Assembly: GCA_029168955.1 (NCBI GenBank)
Contig: JAPDOI010001330.1
Span: forward strand, 1-64,000
Length of the DNA: 64,000 nucleotides
Origin: Aplectana chamaeleonis
Taxonomy: Eukaryota > Nematoda > Chromadorea > Rhabditida > Cosmocercidae
Direction of reading: 5' to 3'
Below the pieces are notes generated by a model that ran no database searches, had not been told where the DNA came from, and saw only the letters and a list, made by a program, of their open reading frames with translations. Positions 41,501 through 52,605 of the stretch are shown here, piece by piece (the first letter of the stretch is position 1; each line of letters begins with the position of its first letter). Made by a program: the position numbers and the translations under genes.

Positions 41501-42876
41501 CTGGTAGTAAACCCCACATGGTCGTGACGACAATTGTCCTGACATGTCACGACATGCCGCGACCAAAAGGCGCGAGCTAAGGGTTCGTATCGTATCCTAC
41601 AACACATGACTCGTGACTTTCACGAGCTTGTTGTCACGACAATTATTGTCACAAGCTGTCACAAGTGTCGCGTGGACATGACAACACGACAACGCGACAG
41701 ACAGCGTGACACAAAATAGTGCCCGGTTGATGGAGTGCACAGATTGCTGCGGTTGTCGTGCACTCGTCTACAAAAATGTTATGACAATATTTCGGCGTAT
41801 AATATAGAGCAGGGTGTGAGGCGCCTGAAATTACATTGTAAATTACGCACCTTTGGCTATGTTTTTTTGCCCTGTGTGTGGCAATGATAACAATGCAAAA
41901 CATAGCATTGTTCGGTATCGATTAAACTCCCCCGGAATACACATGGCATCCCCCAGCCTTCCGCTGACAAACAAGAGGTGAGATCCTTTTTTATTTTGAT
42001 TTTCTTTCGTATATTGTTGCAGGTAAATTTTCTAACGTAGCCACCTATGTAGGTTTTAATCACTGCAGTTATTTTACGTGTGTTTTAGGCATTTTGATGT
42101 CAAATGATCATCTTTGCTATTGATTTCAAGAATCTGTTCTGCTATATTATTTTTCTTCGAATAATTTTATTCTTTTAGTTTGTTTTTGAATTTAATTTAA
42201 AAGACTGATTTTTCCCGAGACTTTGTGCTCGTTTTTCCATTTTCATAATTTTAGATGGCGGAAAACAGCTGACTGTTGCTATATTCCTATGTTGTATTCA
42301 TCTAGTATTACTTTTTTGCATAATTAAAGAGTGTTTTTATCAACGAAAAACAAATGTACTCGATGCTCATTTGTGAATTTGGTAGACGTGCATAAGGTTC
42401 AATCCATTTCAAACTTTCTGGGACTTCTTGTTGATTCATTTGCTTTGTTTGCAAGTTTTTTGTATTCTTTTGCTAGTTTTTTGCTAACACCTCGTAAATT
42501 TCATCAATCATAGCACTCGCATAGCTGGGAGATAGAACGCACGGTTGGGGCAGTTGGTGTGAGCGCCGCTACGAGATATTCGTCCCACGTTTATTTCTCG
42601 TGTATGTCCGTGTTTTTACATTGATCTACGTGTGTTTCATCACTTTGTAGGAGTGAGTGCTCACGTTGACACGTACAAAATAGGGTAGTTGGCGTGTGCG
42701 CCGTTATGATATGAGCGTCGCAAGTTCATTTCCCATATAGCATTGAAGTTTTTGCTTTGCAGGGTGTTTCTTCGTGACAAACACGGAAGAAACACATGAC
42801 ATTAGCATTCGTTGTCATGTCTTGTCACGAAACATTTCTCGTATTGTTGTGACAAAACGACGGGGTTTACTACCAA
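41501..42876. mobile_element. Candidate 1.4-kb non-autonomous DNA element with terminal inverted repeats
   Basis: The left end reads TGGTAGTAAACCCC (41502-41515). Its reverse complement, GGGGTTTACTACCA, lies at 42862-42875. Inside both ends the sequence is rich in TGTCACGA/TCGTGACA motifs (41520-41710 and 42770-42850), as in a subterminal repeat. No transposase ORF is visible inside. The interior is AT-rich. I could not settle a target-site duplication. Confidence 0.5.
42547..42740 (+). repeat. Two diverged direct copies of a ~58-bp tRNA-like motif
   Basis: Positions 42547-42602 and 42682-42740 align with the core GTTGGYGTGNGCGCCG, then a GA(C)G-rich middle, then a GTTYATTTC segment resembling a weak pol III B box. 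The first part resembles an A box/D arm. Neither copy closes an acceptor stem that I can draw, so this is a degenerate tRNA-derived repeat at best. It lies inside the 41.5-42.9 kb element. Confidence 0.3.
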
Positions 42877-43079
42877 CTCTGAGGAGGTCAAATTTGTGTA
42901 AACATGTTTTTTGGCTATTACGATGTGCTCGTATCCAAGCCTATACTTGGATATTTTTTTTCGAAAAAAAGAGGATTGCTGTAGCGCTACGTCTACTGCT
43001 AGGTATGGGGTGCTTATTATATTGTTCAACTGAAACCTGAGTGCCCTCCTCCAACTAGTTTTGTAAGGATGCGTGCACG

Positions 43080-43170
43080 ACCTGTTTTTGCAGAACGTCA
43101 TCAAAAGTGTTCAGTACCCTTGTGAGAGCGTGAAGGATGTGTGCAGGACCGCGGGAGTGCGCAGGAAGCG
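43080..43170 (+). repeat. Degenerate satellite remnant, same orientation as the array
   Basis: About four diverged units are recognisable by GCAGAACGTCATCAAAAGTG, TTCAGTACC, GTGTGCAGGACC and GTGCGCAGG. It sits 1.9 kb beyond the array end, with the TIR element in between. The following 280 bp to 43450 shows no supported feature. Confidence 0.6.
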
Positions 43171-43454
43171 TGGCAGAAAATCAAATGCCGAGAAAGTGGA
43201 CCATCTCACACTTGCGATGCGAGAAACGTTAGTGACCAACACCATGCATTTCATTATCAAAAAATGAAATGATGTTTGTGTCTGAATGACAAATGCAATG
43301 ATTGATATGCCTATGTTTTTCATGTATCGGCAAGCTTTGGATGGGGGCTGCTATGATAGCTTTATCACAAAAGGAGAGCGGTTGTTTTCGAGAAAACACA
43401 ATGGTGAAAATGAAGAAACAACGGCTCTGCTACAAAGATTGCGTGATAATAATG

Positions 43455-43935
43455 CAATCCTGCACCCTGCCTCTGGGGTCCTGCCCACATCCTGCACACT
43501 CCCACTGGGGTCCTGCACACATCCTGCACATTCCCACTGGGGTCCTGCACACTTCTCTTGTAGACCTGCACACATCCTGCACACCTCCCTTGTGGCCCTG
43601 CTCACATGCTGCGCACTCCCACTGGGGTCCTGCACTCATCCTGCACACTCCTCTTGTGATCCTGCACACATCCCAAATACCTCCCTTGTGGTCCTGTACA
43701 CATGCTGCACACTCCCACTGGGGTCCTACACACCTCCTGCACACTCCCACTGAGGTCCTGCACACATCGTGCACACTCCGAGTAGGGTGCTGCACAAGTC
43801 CTGCACACCCCCAGCGAGTCCCTCACACATTCTGTGTGAGGGATCATTCTGCACTTCATCTAAAAGGTCTCGCTCACCTGCGCGATCCCACTTGGGTCCT
43901 GAATACATCCTGCACACTCACACTTGGGCACTGCG
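43455..43935 (-). repeat. Inverted, diverged satellite relative with a 32-bp period
   Basis: Read on the minus strand it is a chain of GTGCAGGACC-CCAGTGGGAGT (a class B-like 21-mer) followed by an extra 11-mer GTGCAGGATGT, a 32-bp period. About 15 diverged units are present. Other inner variants include CACAAGGGAGGT and CAAGAGGAGTGT. Because 32 is not a multiple of three, frames rotate from unit to unit. That is why ORFs on both strands here (for example 43302-44132 plus) are Cys/His/Pro-rich artefacts. Orientation is opposite to the 41-kb array. Confidence 0.8.
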
Positions 43936-44035
43936 CCAATTCATCAACTCCCTGGACCGTTTTCGCAAGGCTTGCATACCCTCCAGCAAAAGCAAGGAGC
44001 ACGCGTCATCGTATACCATCTCGCGTTAAGTTGGA

Positions 44036-44162
44036 TAGCTTCCGAAAAAGTATTCCAGAGGACTTTTTCGGAAGCTATACATATTTTTTTCATGAACACA
44101 CTATTTCAATTTTTCCTCTCAGCTCGCGTTAAGTTGCAATTTTGCGCGAACTTACCGCGAGC
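44036..44162. repeat. Two short perfect or near-perfect hairpins
   Basis: The first hairpin has 16-bp perfect arms, TAGCTTCCGAAAAAGT (44036-44051) and its complement (44062-44077), with a 10-nt loop. The second has 14-bp arms beginning GCTCGCGTTAAGTT (44122-44135 and 44149-44162, one mismatch). Both are preceded by CTCGCGTTAAGTTG, so they may be parts of one small element. Confidence 0.6.
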
Positions 44163-44361
44163 AGAAAAAAGTTCAAAAATTCTTCAAAACTTTTTTCTAA
44201 ATCATATTTTTTCCCATAAGAAAGACAGAACGAATCTTTTTTTAAAGATTTTTTTACTATGCGTATCTAGTGGCTCATACAGTGGCATGCGTATTCTTAG
44301 TTTCAGAATTGTCAGAAACTTCATCTGAAAATCGTCAAATAAGAAACTCGCGGTCAGCTGC

Positions 44362-44398
44362 AGCTAACCGCGAGTTAACCGCGAGTTAACTCGTGGTT
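44362..44398. repeat. Nested CGCGAGTTAAC repeats and palindrome
   Basis: TAACCGCGAGT occurs twice in tandem and the second copy enters the palindrome AACCGCGAGTT-AACTCGTGGTT centred on GTTAAC. It resembles the CTCGCGTTAAG motif 240-340 bp upstream in inverted sense. Between here and 44920 I see no supported gene. Confidence 0.4.
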
Positions 44399-44920
44399 AT
44401 CTACTCATTTACTACCTCCCCAGAATGGCTGTCCACCACGATAGTAGATATTTTTCAATAGCTTTCGTGTAGGTGGATACATACGTGAACACGAACTCAC
44501 TTTTTGACAAGGTTGTCGATGGATTCTTCGAAACTCTCCTCTTTGTTCTGTATTCTCTCCTCAATCGCTATGCATATTCCTTTTTTTCTGGCTTCTTTTT
44601 TGAAAGCATCCGCACCTGTCAATGAAAAACAGCGATCACCAGTTGAGTCTAGGAGCATGTAAAATGTGCCCGTTATGTCACTGCTTGGTGGCCAGGTGGC
44701 CGTCGCGTCGGTTTTCGATAAGCTGCGTCCAGTATTCGTTCGCGGCGCATCTCGACGTTACAATCAGCCTGCGTATTGATCAAGCGACGTCGCGTCGCGC
44801 AGTCGCTAGGTTTTCACAGTGAAGAGACGCAGTCTATACAGAATACCGCGCAATTTGCATTCGTGAGACGTCGTTCGCGCCGCACTGCAATGCAGAGCAA
44901 CGTGATTGAAGCCTTCCAAA

Positions 44921-45661
44921 TACCCTCTACAAAACGTCATAATTAACATCATCCTAGGCGCGAGCGGCGCGCGCGACGCCTGGGCCTCCGTCTGCCCTCC
45001 GCTCTCTCACTGTCTCTAACCTCCGCTCCGCACCAGCACGCGGAGCAACCATGTGAATTTCGCCGTTTTATAGCCTGTAAATCCGTTGTTGAGTGTTTTT
45101 ACTATTTTGTAAATAGCACAGCAATTTCTTCTAACAGAGAGCGCAGACTAAGTGTAGTGAAATACCTTACACTCAAATAAACAAGGGAAATGCTACTATT
45201 GCGAATTGTTTTTGCTTGTATACACACTGTTGCGTACGACAGCAATTAAGCGTATTCGCTCAGCATTCGCGTTCCACTCCCACCTGAAATTCCTACTCGA
45301 CACGATACCTGCGTCGCAATTAATTTTAAAGAGACCGCGTGTCCAGACTGCTCACCCACGGCTGTTTCGCCTCTGGGACCCCGTGTCCACACTGCGCACA
45401 CACACCAAAAACTCGATTTTTTTCGTTTTACTTCCAGACAAACGAATTCCTTCTAATTATTGCTAGAATATTCACTTTTAGCGCCCAATATCTTCTATTG
45501 ACATACAGGCTATAAAACGGCGAAATTCACTTGGTTCCTTCGCGTGCTGGTGCGGGGCGTAGGTTAGAGACAGTGATAGAGCGAACGGCAGACGGAGACC
45601 GAGGCGACGCGCGCGCCGCTCGCGCCTGGAATGATGTGAATCACGACATTTTATAGAGGGT
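44921..45661. mobile_element. 741-bp element with ~158-bp inverted repeats
   Basis: The left arm 44921-45079 (starting TACCCTCTAC, containing GGCGCGAGCGGCGCGCGCG, ending TATAGCCTGTA) is the reverse complement of the right arm 45504-45661, with scattered mismatches. The spacer is about 424 bp, AT-rich and without a transposase-like frame. It fits a foldback/MITE-type non-autonomous transposon. Confidence 0.75.
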
Positions 45662-45956
45662 AGTCATTTGCAACGAAAATTCAGTTTAAAACTCACTGAA
45701 CTGATTGGCCGCGGAGCGTCCGTTTTGGGGACTGGCCGTGGAACACGCGGTCTCTTACGTGTTGGAGGCAGAGTTGCCGGCGAAAACGATTCGCGATAAA
45801 AATGACTTTTGGGCTCTCTTCATGAGAATGTAGATTTGGTCTTCACAAAAGCAAAGATAAGTGAAAAAAAACCGAAAAGTTGCTGGAAAAACGCTCAACA
45901 CAAGGTATAACGGTTAACTACAGGTGTCGGCCGGCCCCCTACTAACGAAATTTTCA

Positions 45957-46444
45957 TTTAAGGCAGTGTTCACGATGAAGTTTTTCTGTTTTTCCACCTA
46001 TCTTGAAAAGGGCCCGTGCTGATTTTAATGATATCTCTGAAGTCGTTCAAGACTTTTGGGAACGGAGTTATGGTCCCTCAAAGATTGAGCTAAGGTAAAA
46101 TGGTGGACGAGTTGTCCGAGGCTTGTAGCTTACGTCTTTTGCAGCCGATCTATGCGAGCTGTTCTGAGTGAAGAGAGAAGCTGAGAATGAAGGGAAGAAC
46201 GGGGCTAATGATTGAAAATCATCGCTCATCTCACGATTTCGAGCATTCATTTGTTCACGTCGGTGGGGGTGTGTTGCGCTTTTGGGGTTAGCCTTGCGCT
46301 CGTAGTGGCAACTTCGGGCTCTTTTGGATCGTTTCCTGGCTCGTTTTCATGCGTTCTTCCGACGTCAAAGTTACAGTGTGTCCCTCCACTACCCATTCCT
46401 AGTGGGAACTAAAACACATTTTTTATCGTGAACACTGCCTTCAA
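45957..46444. mobile_element. TTAAAGGCAG-end MITE, copy 1
   Basis: Ends TTTAAGGCAGTGTTCACGAT (left) and ATCGTGAACACTGCCTTCAA (right), 488 bp. The interior near the left end (CTGTTTTTCC, GGAACGGAGTTATGG) matches, inverted, the element at 46958-47420. No coding capacity is seen. The outer TTAA, or a TA within it, is the likely target site. Confidence 0.8.
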
Positions 46445-46469
46445 TGCTTGTTTATCCGCCTTTTATTTT

Positions 46470-46711
46470 GGCATGTTGATCGAATCCACACCGCGGATGT
46501 GGCTAAGGAGCAATTTTGCTGGCACATGCGCCGCACGTGACGAAAAAACGCTGCGCGCGTCGTCGTTCTTGGGGCGCGTAACCTGAGCTAGTTGGCGCTC
46601 GGTTAATGCGCCCCAAGGTCGAGGACGCAAGCAGCGTTTTTCCGTCGCGCGCGGCGAGTGTGCCGAACTGCTCCATAGCCACACCCGCGGTGTGGATTCG
46701 ATCAACATGCC
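46470..46711. mobile_element. GGCATGTTGATCGAA-end palindromic MITE (242 bp)
   Basis: Near-perfect inverted ends of about 35 bp start GGCATGTTGATCGAATCC and end with its complement. The interior is also palindromic in part (GCGCGCGTCG, TTGGGGCGCG / GCGCCCCAA). It is flanked on both sides by CTTTTATT, a possible 8-bp target duplication as made by hAT-type transposases. Related ends lie at 50719 and 61535. Confidence 0.8.
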
Positions 46712-46957
46712 TTTTATTCTGCTCTTAAAGTAGCCAGTAGTCTCTAACAGGGCTTAGCAATTACTTTAGAAGGGAAATAAATTATGGCGAAACAGGCATT
46801 TATACAAATCTTGATAATTTGGGGCGGGAAGACACCAAGCAATAACTTGTTCCTAAGCGTTTTTTCCATAACTTTTTACTTATTTTCACATTTGCGATGA
46901 CCAGTGCTACCATTCAATGAGAATAGCACATCAACCAATTTTATCGAAATTGATGCC

Positions 46958-47420
46958 TTTAAAGGCAATGATCACGAAGAAAAAGTTGCATGTTCTTCTG
47001 GCTAAAACGTAAGCTTTGGGTCCCTCTTAGAAGATTAAGAACGGAAGTGCGACGAAAAACGGCCGGTAAGTGGGTGAAAATCTCGTGGGCCAGCCAATCC
47101 ATTGGGCCACTCCGCCCACGTCCTATAACAGTTTCCCTGAATTCGTGGTTAGATGAGCGATGGTTTCCGATCGAAAACCCCGTTCTTCCCTTCATTCTCA
47201 ACAACTCGCTTTACTCAGGTCAGCTCGCACACATCGGCTGCAAAAAGCGGGAGTTACAAGCTTTGGACAACTCGTCCACAATGCTTCCCTAGCTGAATTT
47301 TGAGGGGCCATAACTCCGTTTCCAGGGGGGTCTTGTACGATTCCAGTAACTTCATTGAAATCAGCATGGGACCGTTTTCAAGCGGAAAAACAGAAACGCC
47401 GCATCACGAGATTTGGAGCG
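46958..47420. mobile_element. TTAAAGGCAG-end MITE, copy 2 (inverted, decayed)
   Basis: The left end TTTAAAGGCAATGATCACGA is a diverged family terminus. The interior from about 47180 to 47400 (CTTCCCTTCATTCTCAACA, GGGGCCATAACTCCG, GGAAAAACAGAAACG) is the reverse complement of copy 1. The right terminus has decayed to a CATCACGAG remnant and is abutted by the next element. Confidence 0.7.
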
Positions 47421-47441
47421 GGAAAAGCTTCTGGAAAATCA

Positions 47442-47930
47442 TCAAAGGTAGCAGACACGCTCGAAAAAGTTGTTGAGATAACTACATTAGTGGGGTCGTG
47501 AAGGCCCTAGAAGAGCCCTCACGAAGTTGCAAGCGTTAGAAATGAGTCCAAATGACCGTATTTGAGCAGTAGTCAGTCACGAAATCATCCTTGCTCCGCC
47601 CATCGATACGGGCTCCGCCCCTCCATACATTCAATGCTCGATTGCGGCCACTTTAGATTACTTTTTAGGCTTATAACGGCGTAGGAGTTCCAGAAAGGGC
47701 CGTACGATTACATTAGCGTCGTTATCCCAACAAATTTGTTGCTAGCTCCGCTATTTCAGCCAGTGCCGTACAACTCGTCCATTTCTGGGCCAATATAGAA
47801 CGTACCGTTATATCTTAATTTCCGTCGATTTGTTTTCGTCTTTTTCGTTATTTCTGAATACTAACAGCTTCAGACCTTCAGTTTAATCCATTAAATTGAT
47901 ATTATTTTTGAGCGTGTCTGCTGCCTTTAA
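47442..47930. mobile_element. Related TTAAAGGCAGCAGACACG-end MITE (489 bp)
   Basis: Inverted ends TCAAAGGTAGCAGACACGCT and AGCGTGTCTGCTGCCTTTAA with a 489-bp span, almost the same size as copy 1. The outermost TTAAAGGCAG is shared with copy 1, but the inner TIR bases differ, so it is a sister subfamily. It is non-coding. Confidence 0.8.
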
Positions 47931-48292
47931 AGAGATACGAAAAAGAGTTACTAGATGTTGATTTGGTCTGAGGGATTGAAGAAGGAGCGCTGAAGACGAG
48001 TGCTTGAGAAATGTGGCCAAACACTGTAGAGCTTCCTTGTAGAATTTAGTCAATGGAATGAGCGGGGACGTAGATCGTCACGCGCGGTGGAAACACCCGC
48101 TGGCTGGTGGTGTGATGATCACTCCTTGCGCATTCTTTAGACTAAATTTGACAAGCAGACTATAAGTGATGTATGCGACTCACCAGCGGTCGAAATCTAC
48201 GAAATAAATTTTTGGAACAGCCGATCGACCGCAATGCAGGCCGCGTCTACTGACAGCTGCGTTCAGGCGGAGTTTCCTGTTTACATATTTAC

Positions 48293-48707
<415 letters not shown>

Positions 48708-50281
48708 CTACAGTCACCATAGAGAAAACCGAATTAAGGTACTTTTTTCACAAGTTGAGATGCCGGACCCGCAGCCCGAATATGTTGATTTTCATCCACA
48801 TCCACACTCCCTCACTCTTCAAACCAGGCGCTTTCTCATTCTTATGAGATTAATACAGTGCTCGCCTTAACTTTACGCAAACCCCCTCCCCATGAAGTGG
48901 TTTCGCAAATAATTTTGGAGCTGTTTGCGTTGCATTAGACATAATCGCGTTTAGGATACCGAAAAATCCCTTAGCGCATGTGATTGAACAATTTCAGCGC
49001 CTATTTTCGTAGCGTCACAACTTTACGCCCACACTGTCACTATGACAAGTCAAACACATTTGTTGATAATTGATCTTTCTGAAGTGGGCTTGAAACCTAC
49101 GACTGGTGCCATGTACATATGCATCTACATTACGTCCGCGTCTGATCGATTGCCGGGAGTTGGTCAAACTGAAGTTTGAGCTTCCCACATCGATAAGGTT
49201 GGCAGCAGGCAGATATCGAGGACTGCTGGCTGATCAGGTGATGCATCGATACTCACACATTCGTGGGGATGTTCCCAAAAAGGATGACGGACCTCCCTTC
49301 AATCGAAATGGGGAACTTCCTCAAAATCGAGGGGAGGTGGCGGGGACCTCCGGCCAGCAGGACTTCCCTTGTTCTCCAGATCGCCAGTCTTCCTCAAGCT
49401 GCCGCAACCCTAAACCCATTGTTCATTGATCAGTCAGAAGTCAGCTTGCCGAAACTCGTTGTTTTCAACAGGTTCCTGTTCTTGGGAAACTGGTATTGGA
49501 CCCAAAATATTCACCTCCGACGACAGGCTCCAGAGGAACTTATTATCTCCCCCTGACATCCGGACAGAGATACTTTACAAAGTCCTCGAGTGGCGGATCT
49601 GCCCCTCAAATTGCGAAGTTCTAGACCACCTCGAGACTAGCCAGTTTGCGTCACCGTATTCGCTGCGGCTTTGTTTTCGCGTTCATCATGCTCGGGGGGA
49701 GCCCATGGGAAAAACCGTGAATCGAACTTCCCTTGTTCTCCCCCCGCAACCGACTGTTCCGGACGTCATTCGTTGTGTAAAAATAGAGGGGAGAGGAGCG
49801 AGACACCTCTCTCTCCTCAACCGAGCGCAAACGGCCGAATCATGTCTATTGTCCTCGAGAACTTCCCCTTAAATATCTGAGTAGTTTCTTGAATAATACT
49901 TTTATGTATTATCACAGAAGGGTTGGAGAACGACCACGCGAGTTTTGGAGACAGGATAAATGGCACATTGCTCGGCTTGCCTCAAACTCAAGCTTGTCTG
50001 CCATCAAATCCAAGCTATTTTTCCGAATACAGCGTCGAAATCTACGCTGTTTCGTTCTATCCACTGCTGGAAGCATCTGAAGCATAAGAAAACTACGCAT
50101 TTTCCATTATTGCTGCTCTTTTCTCAGCGGAAAGAAGTTCAAAATCTAAATTCCACAAGTAAACTAGTCTCCCTTGAAGGAGCTGCGCTGGAAGCTACGG
50201 TTTTTTTCTTGTCTGAGCTTCCGCGGTACAAGTTCAATTGCACAGGGTGCATTTTTGATCCATGGAACAATCGAGATAGAT
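48708..50281. other. Intergenic or intronic DNA, no supported gene
   Basis: Several ORFs of 60-148 codons lie here (for example 49426-49872 plus), but none has recognisable domains or clean splice flanks. A short phrase, GAACTTCC with CTTGTTCTCC, recurs near 49350-49375 and 49730-49740. The region probably belongs to the 5' side (upstream introns) of the mGluR-like gene. Confidence 0.4.
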
Positions 50282-50315
50282 ATCACAAGGTAGCTGAGTT
50301 AAATACAAAACTTAG

Positions 50316-50393
50316 AGGACAAGCTGGACTCGAACCTGCTCCACATTCCTTATGGGGTGAGAGTGGTACCAATGCACCACCAACGCCCGCTCT
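50316..50393 (-). pseudogene. tRNA-like sequence (degenerate copy)
   Basis: The minus strand reads GCGTTGGTGGTGCATTGG (A box-like) and later GCAGGTTCGAGTCC (B box). The T stem has a mismatch (GCAGG against CCAGC), and the acceptor strands pair poorly. The middle (CACCCCATAAGG) does not fold into a normal anticodon arm. It is the partner of the better copy at 50512. Confidence 0.45.
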
Positions 50394-50511
50394 GTGTTTC
50401 TCAGCTAGTTTACACAGAAACTGTGTAGGCACAACAGCAATCATTCGAAAACGTGAATGATTTGGCAAGCACAAATCGGCATTGATTGCAGTTAAGCTAA
50501 GGTCTTGCAAA

Positions 50512-50587
50512 GCGGGTGTCGGTGGTGTAATGGTAACACTTTCACCCGGAAAGTGGCGTGATGCAGGCTCGATTCCTGCCTGCCCTA
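50512..50587 (+). tRNA. Possible tRNA-Gly(CCC)-like gene or pseudogene
   Basis: The A box region GGTGGTGTAATGGTAAC and a B box GGCTCGATTCC sit in a perfect 5-bp T stem (GCAGG/CCTGC, 50563-50579). The anticodon arm ACTTT-CACCCGG-AAAGT (50538-50554) gives anticodon CCC. Against function, the base before the anticodon is A instead of the near-universal U33, and the acceptor stem pairs badly with CTGCCCT. Nematodes carry unusual CCC-anticodon tRNAs with a long variable arm, but the variable region here is only about 8 nt. I lean to a pseudogene. Confidence 0.35.
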
Positions 50588-50718
50588 AGTTTTGTATTCA
50601 ACTCAGCTACCTTGTGATTTCTTATTATCATATACCATGTCATAAAAAGGCACAAAATATTCAAAAACACCAAAATCGAGATGGAAGAAGTTGCTTTGAG
50701 TAGCATGGATTCCAACGG

Positions 50719-51135
50719 CATGTTGATCGAATCCACAGCGCGGGTGTGGGTAAGGAGCAATTCTGCTGGCACATGCGCCACACGCGACGGAAAAACGCTG
50801 CGCGCGTCGTCGTCCTTGGGGCGCGTTAACCTGGGCTCTCTGTAGAAAAACTATTTGGCGCTCGTTTAATGCGCTCCAAGGAAGACGACGCGAGCAGTGT
50901 GCCAGCCAAACGGCTCCATACTCAGAAAGTTGGAGCTCGCCACCCGATAACCAAAAGTTCGGCGGGGCGCAGAGCCTCACTCGGTCCGCGAGCGGAATGG
51001 TAGCGAGTGGCGAGCACTGGCATGCTGGCGCTCGCCACCCGCTCACCACTTTACGGCGGCGCGCTCGCAACTCCACGCCGGCGCGCTTGCCTAGCGCTGG
51101 TCGCCGACAGAAAGCTAGCGGGTGGCTAGCTCTCA
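50719..51135. mobile_element. GGCATGTTGATCGAA-family element, left half with CGCCACCCG-rich tail
   Basis: 50719-50920 aligns with the first 210 bp of the MITE at 46470 (GGCATGTTGATCGAATCC through GGCTCCATA), with a short insertion, but lacks the right inverted end. It continues into a GC-rich stretch with repeated CTCGCCACCCG (near 50936 and 51030) and CGGGTGGCTAGC. The complementary arrangement, a GCGGGTGGCGAG tail plus right end, is found at 61310-61535. Confidence 0.65.
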
Positions 51136-51515
51136 AATGTGGCTTCCGCTTAAAATTCATGCCATATTTGAAATTTCGTTTCGTTTATGCGGTGTTATCG
51201 CCTGCAGGAGGGAGGGGCATGACATAGCACTCAACCACGCCCATTTTTCCGTGCCGCCGCGCAATTTAAACACCAACCCCGTGGTTTTTCTCCCATCTTC
51301 CAAAATCTCTCCCAAAATCAGAAGTCGTCTAGGGGAAGTGGGCGTGGCCAAGTGCGATACATAGGGACCCGCTCTCAGGGTACTGCACGAGGTGTGTAGA
51401 AAACCAATTCTACTCAGACCCCCGTCCCAGGAGCGTGATTTGATCAATTTTCTGGAGATGTTCTCACACCCCCCCCCCAGGAGGACCTCAGCTACTTCGT
51501 GAAAAAAATAGATCC

Positions 51516-51961
51516 TTAAAGGCAGTGTCCACGATAAACTTCGTCCTCGGTTTTTGGCCGGAAATCGAAAGTTCAGAATCTCATTGGAACACTGGGGTCG
51601 AAAGAACGAACGTAAACGAGCCAGAAAGAGCTCTAAACGGCTCCGAAGTCCGCTCGCGCTAGCCCTTCCGCTCGCGGTCGAGTTTTACGAGAAACAGTTT
51701 GGTCTGCTCCTACATTAGCATTGGAGCGCGAGCGCGGCTGAGTTTTAGCATTGGGGCGCAATTGTGCACGCTGTCTACTTCAGGCCAATGCCCGCGCAAC
51801 TCATCCACCGTTGAAATGTGGCTTTCAAGAAGAAGAGCTGATTTTGGATGTTTCGCAGCGTTTTTCCTGATTCTTTCTTCACTGATAAAACTGTCAGACT
51901 CTGAACCTTCGTTTTCTGGTTGAAACTTGAGAACGATATTTATCGTGGACACTGCCTTTAA
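51516..51961. mobile_element. TTAAAGGCAGTGTCCACG-end MITE, 446 bp
   Basis: Inverted ends TTAAAGGCAGTGTCCACGAT and ATCGTGGACACTGCCTTTAA are perfect over at least 20 bp. The interior is non-coding. TTAA is intact at both outer ends, so this is the best-preserved member of the family and probably recent. Confidence 0.85.
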
Positions 51962-52605
51962 CAATGTATACCCCCATTCAGAATGGTCCGCTCGTTCTCC
52001 CTGCGGAGCTTAAACCCCTCTCCACCCCTCCGCAGCTCAGACCTCACTGTGGAGCTCCACACCCGGCGCCGAACCCTGTCCCCTCTGCTGCGATGGCACC
52101 CGTTGTCCTTTTACAGCAACAGTACATATACAAAAAACTTGGAGGGTCTAGGACTGTCAATAATTATTTATTACATTCAATTTCAAATTACTTAACAATT
52201 TCTTAGTATTCAAGAGTTTCTATTGATTGATTCATAACACAGACGCAATACTTCTTATTAACGAGATCACAGTGTCCTAAACCTCAACATAAACTATGGT
52301 GCTCATATCGAACAAATATTCAAATTATTCGGCCAATGATGAAACTGCCCGGTTTTCCTCAGGGTCCACTTCCATCGCTGGAGTTGGGGACTGCTCCAAC
52401 GCTTTTGACGAGCACTGAGTGTTATTGGAGTTTCTATGACACATACTCTGACAAAAGATGGCGAATCGCTTCGGTGGGCGCGGCCGAAAAGGGGAACGGT
52501 ATACAGCTTTGGGGGATTCAAACGGCTCATTCTTGTTTCAACACGATGACAAGTCTTAACACTGTGATAAGCATCACAGCGTAGCTTGATATGGTGGTTA
52601 TCAAG

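Larger units (their letters stand above)
50282..50618. repeat. Inverted pair of ~110-bp tRNA-bearing segments
   Basis: Left arm 50282-50395 and right arm 50511-50618 are diverged reverse complements, separated by 115 bp. The match covers the tRNA-like bodies and also 30 bp of 3' flank (AAGTTTTGTATT, then CAGCTACCTTGTGAT). The duplication therefore copied genomic flank, not just a processed tRNA. Confidence 0.8.

Noticed and set aside
42331..42513. Small plus-strand hydrophobic ORF as a membrane peptide
   Set aside because: Its Phe/Leu richness follows from T-rich DNA. There is no homology and no splice or promoter context.
43302..44132. 276-codon plus ORF rich in His, Cys and Pro over the 43.5-kb block
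   Set aside because: Its repetitive part is the 32-bp repeat read on the opposite strand. The remainder crosses hairpins and shows no domain.
49426..49872. 148-codon plus ORF
   Set aside because: No domain, no compositional protein signature, and overlapping ORFs of similar length exist in other frames.
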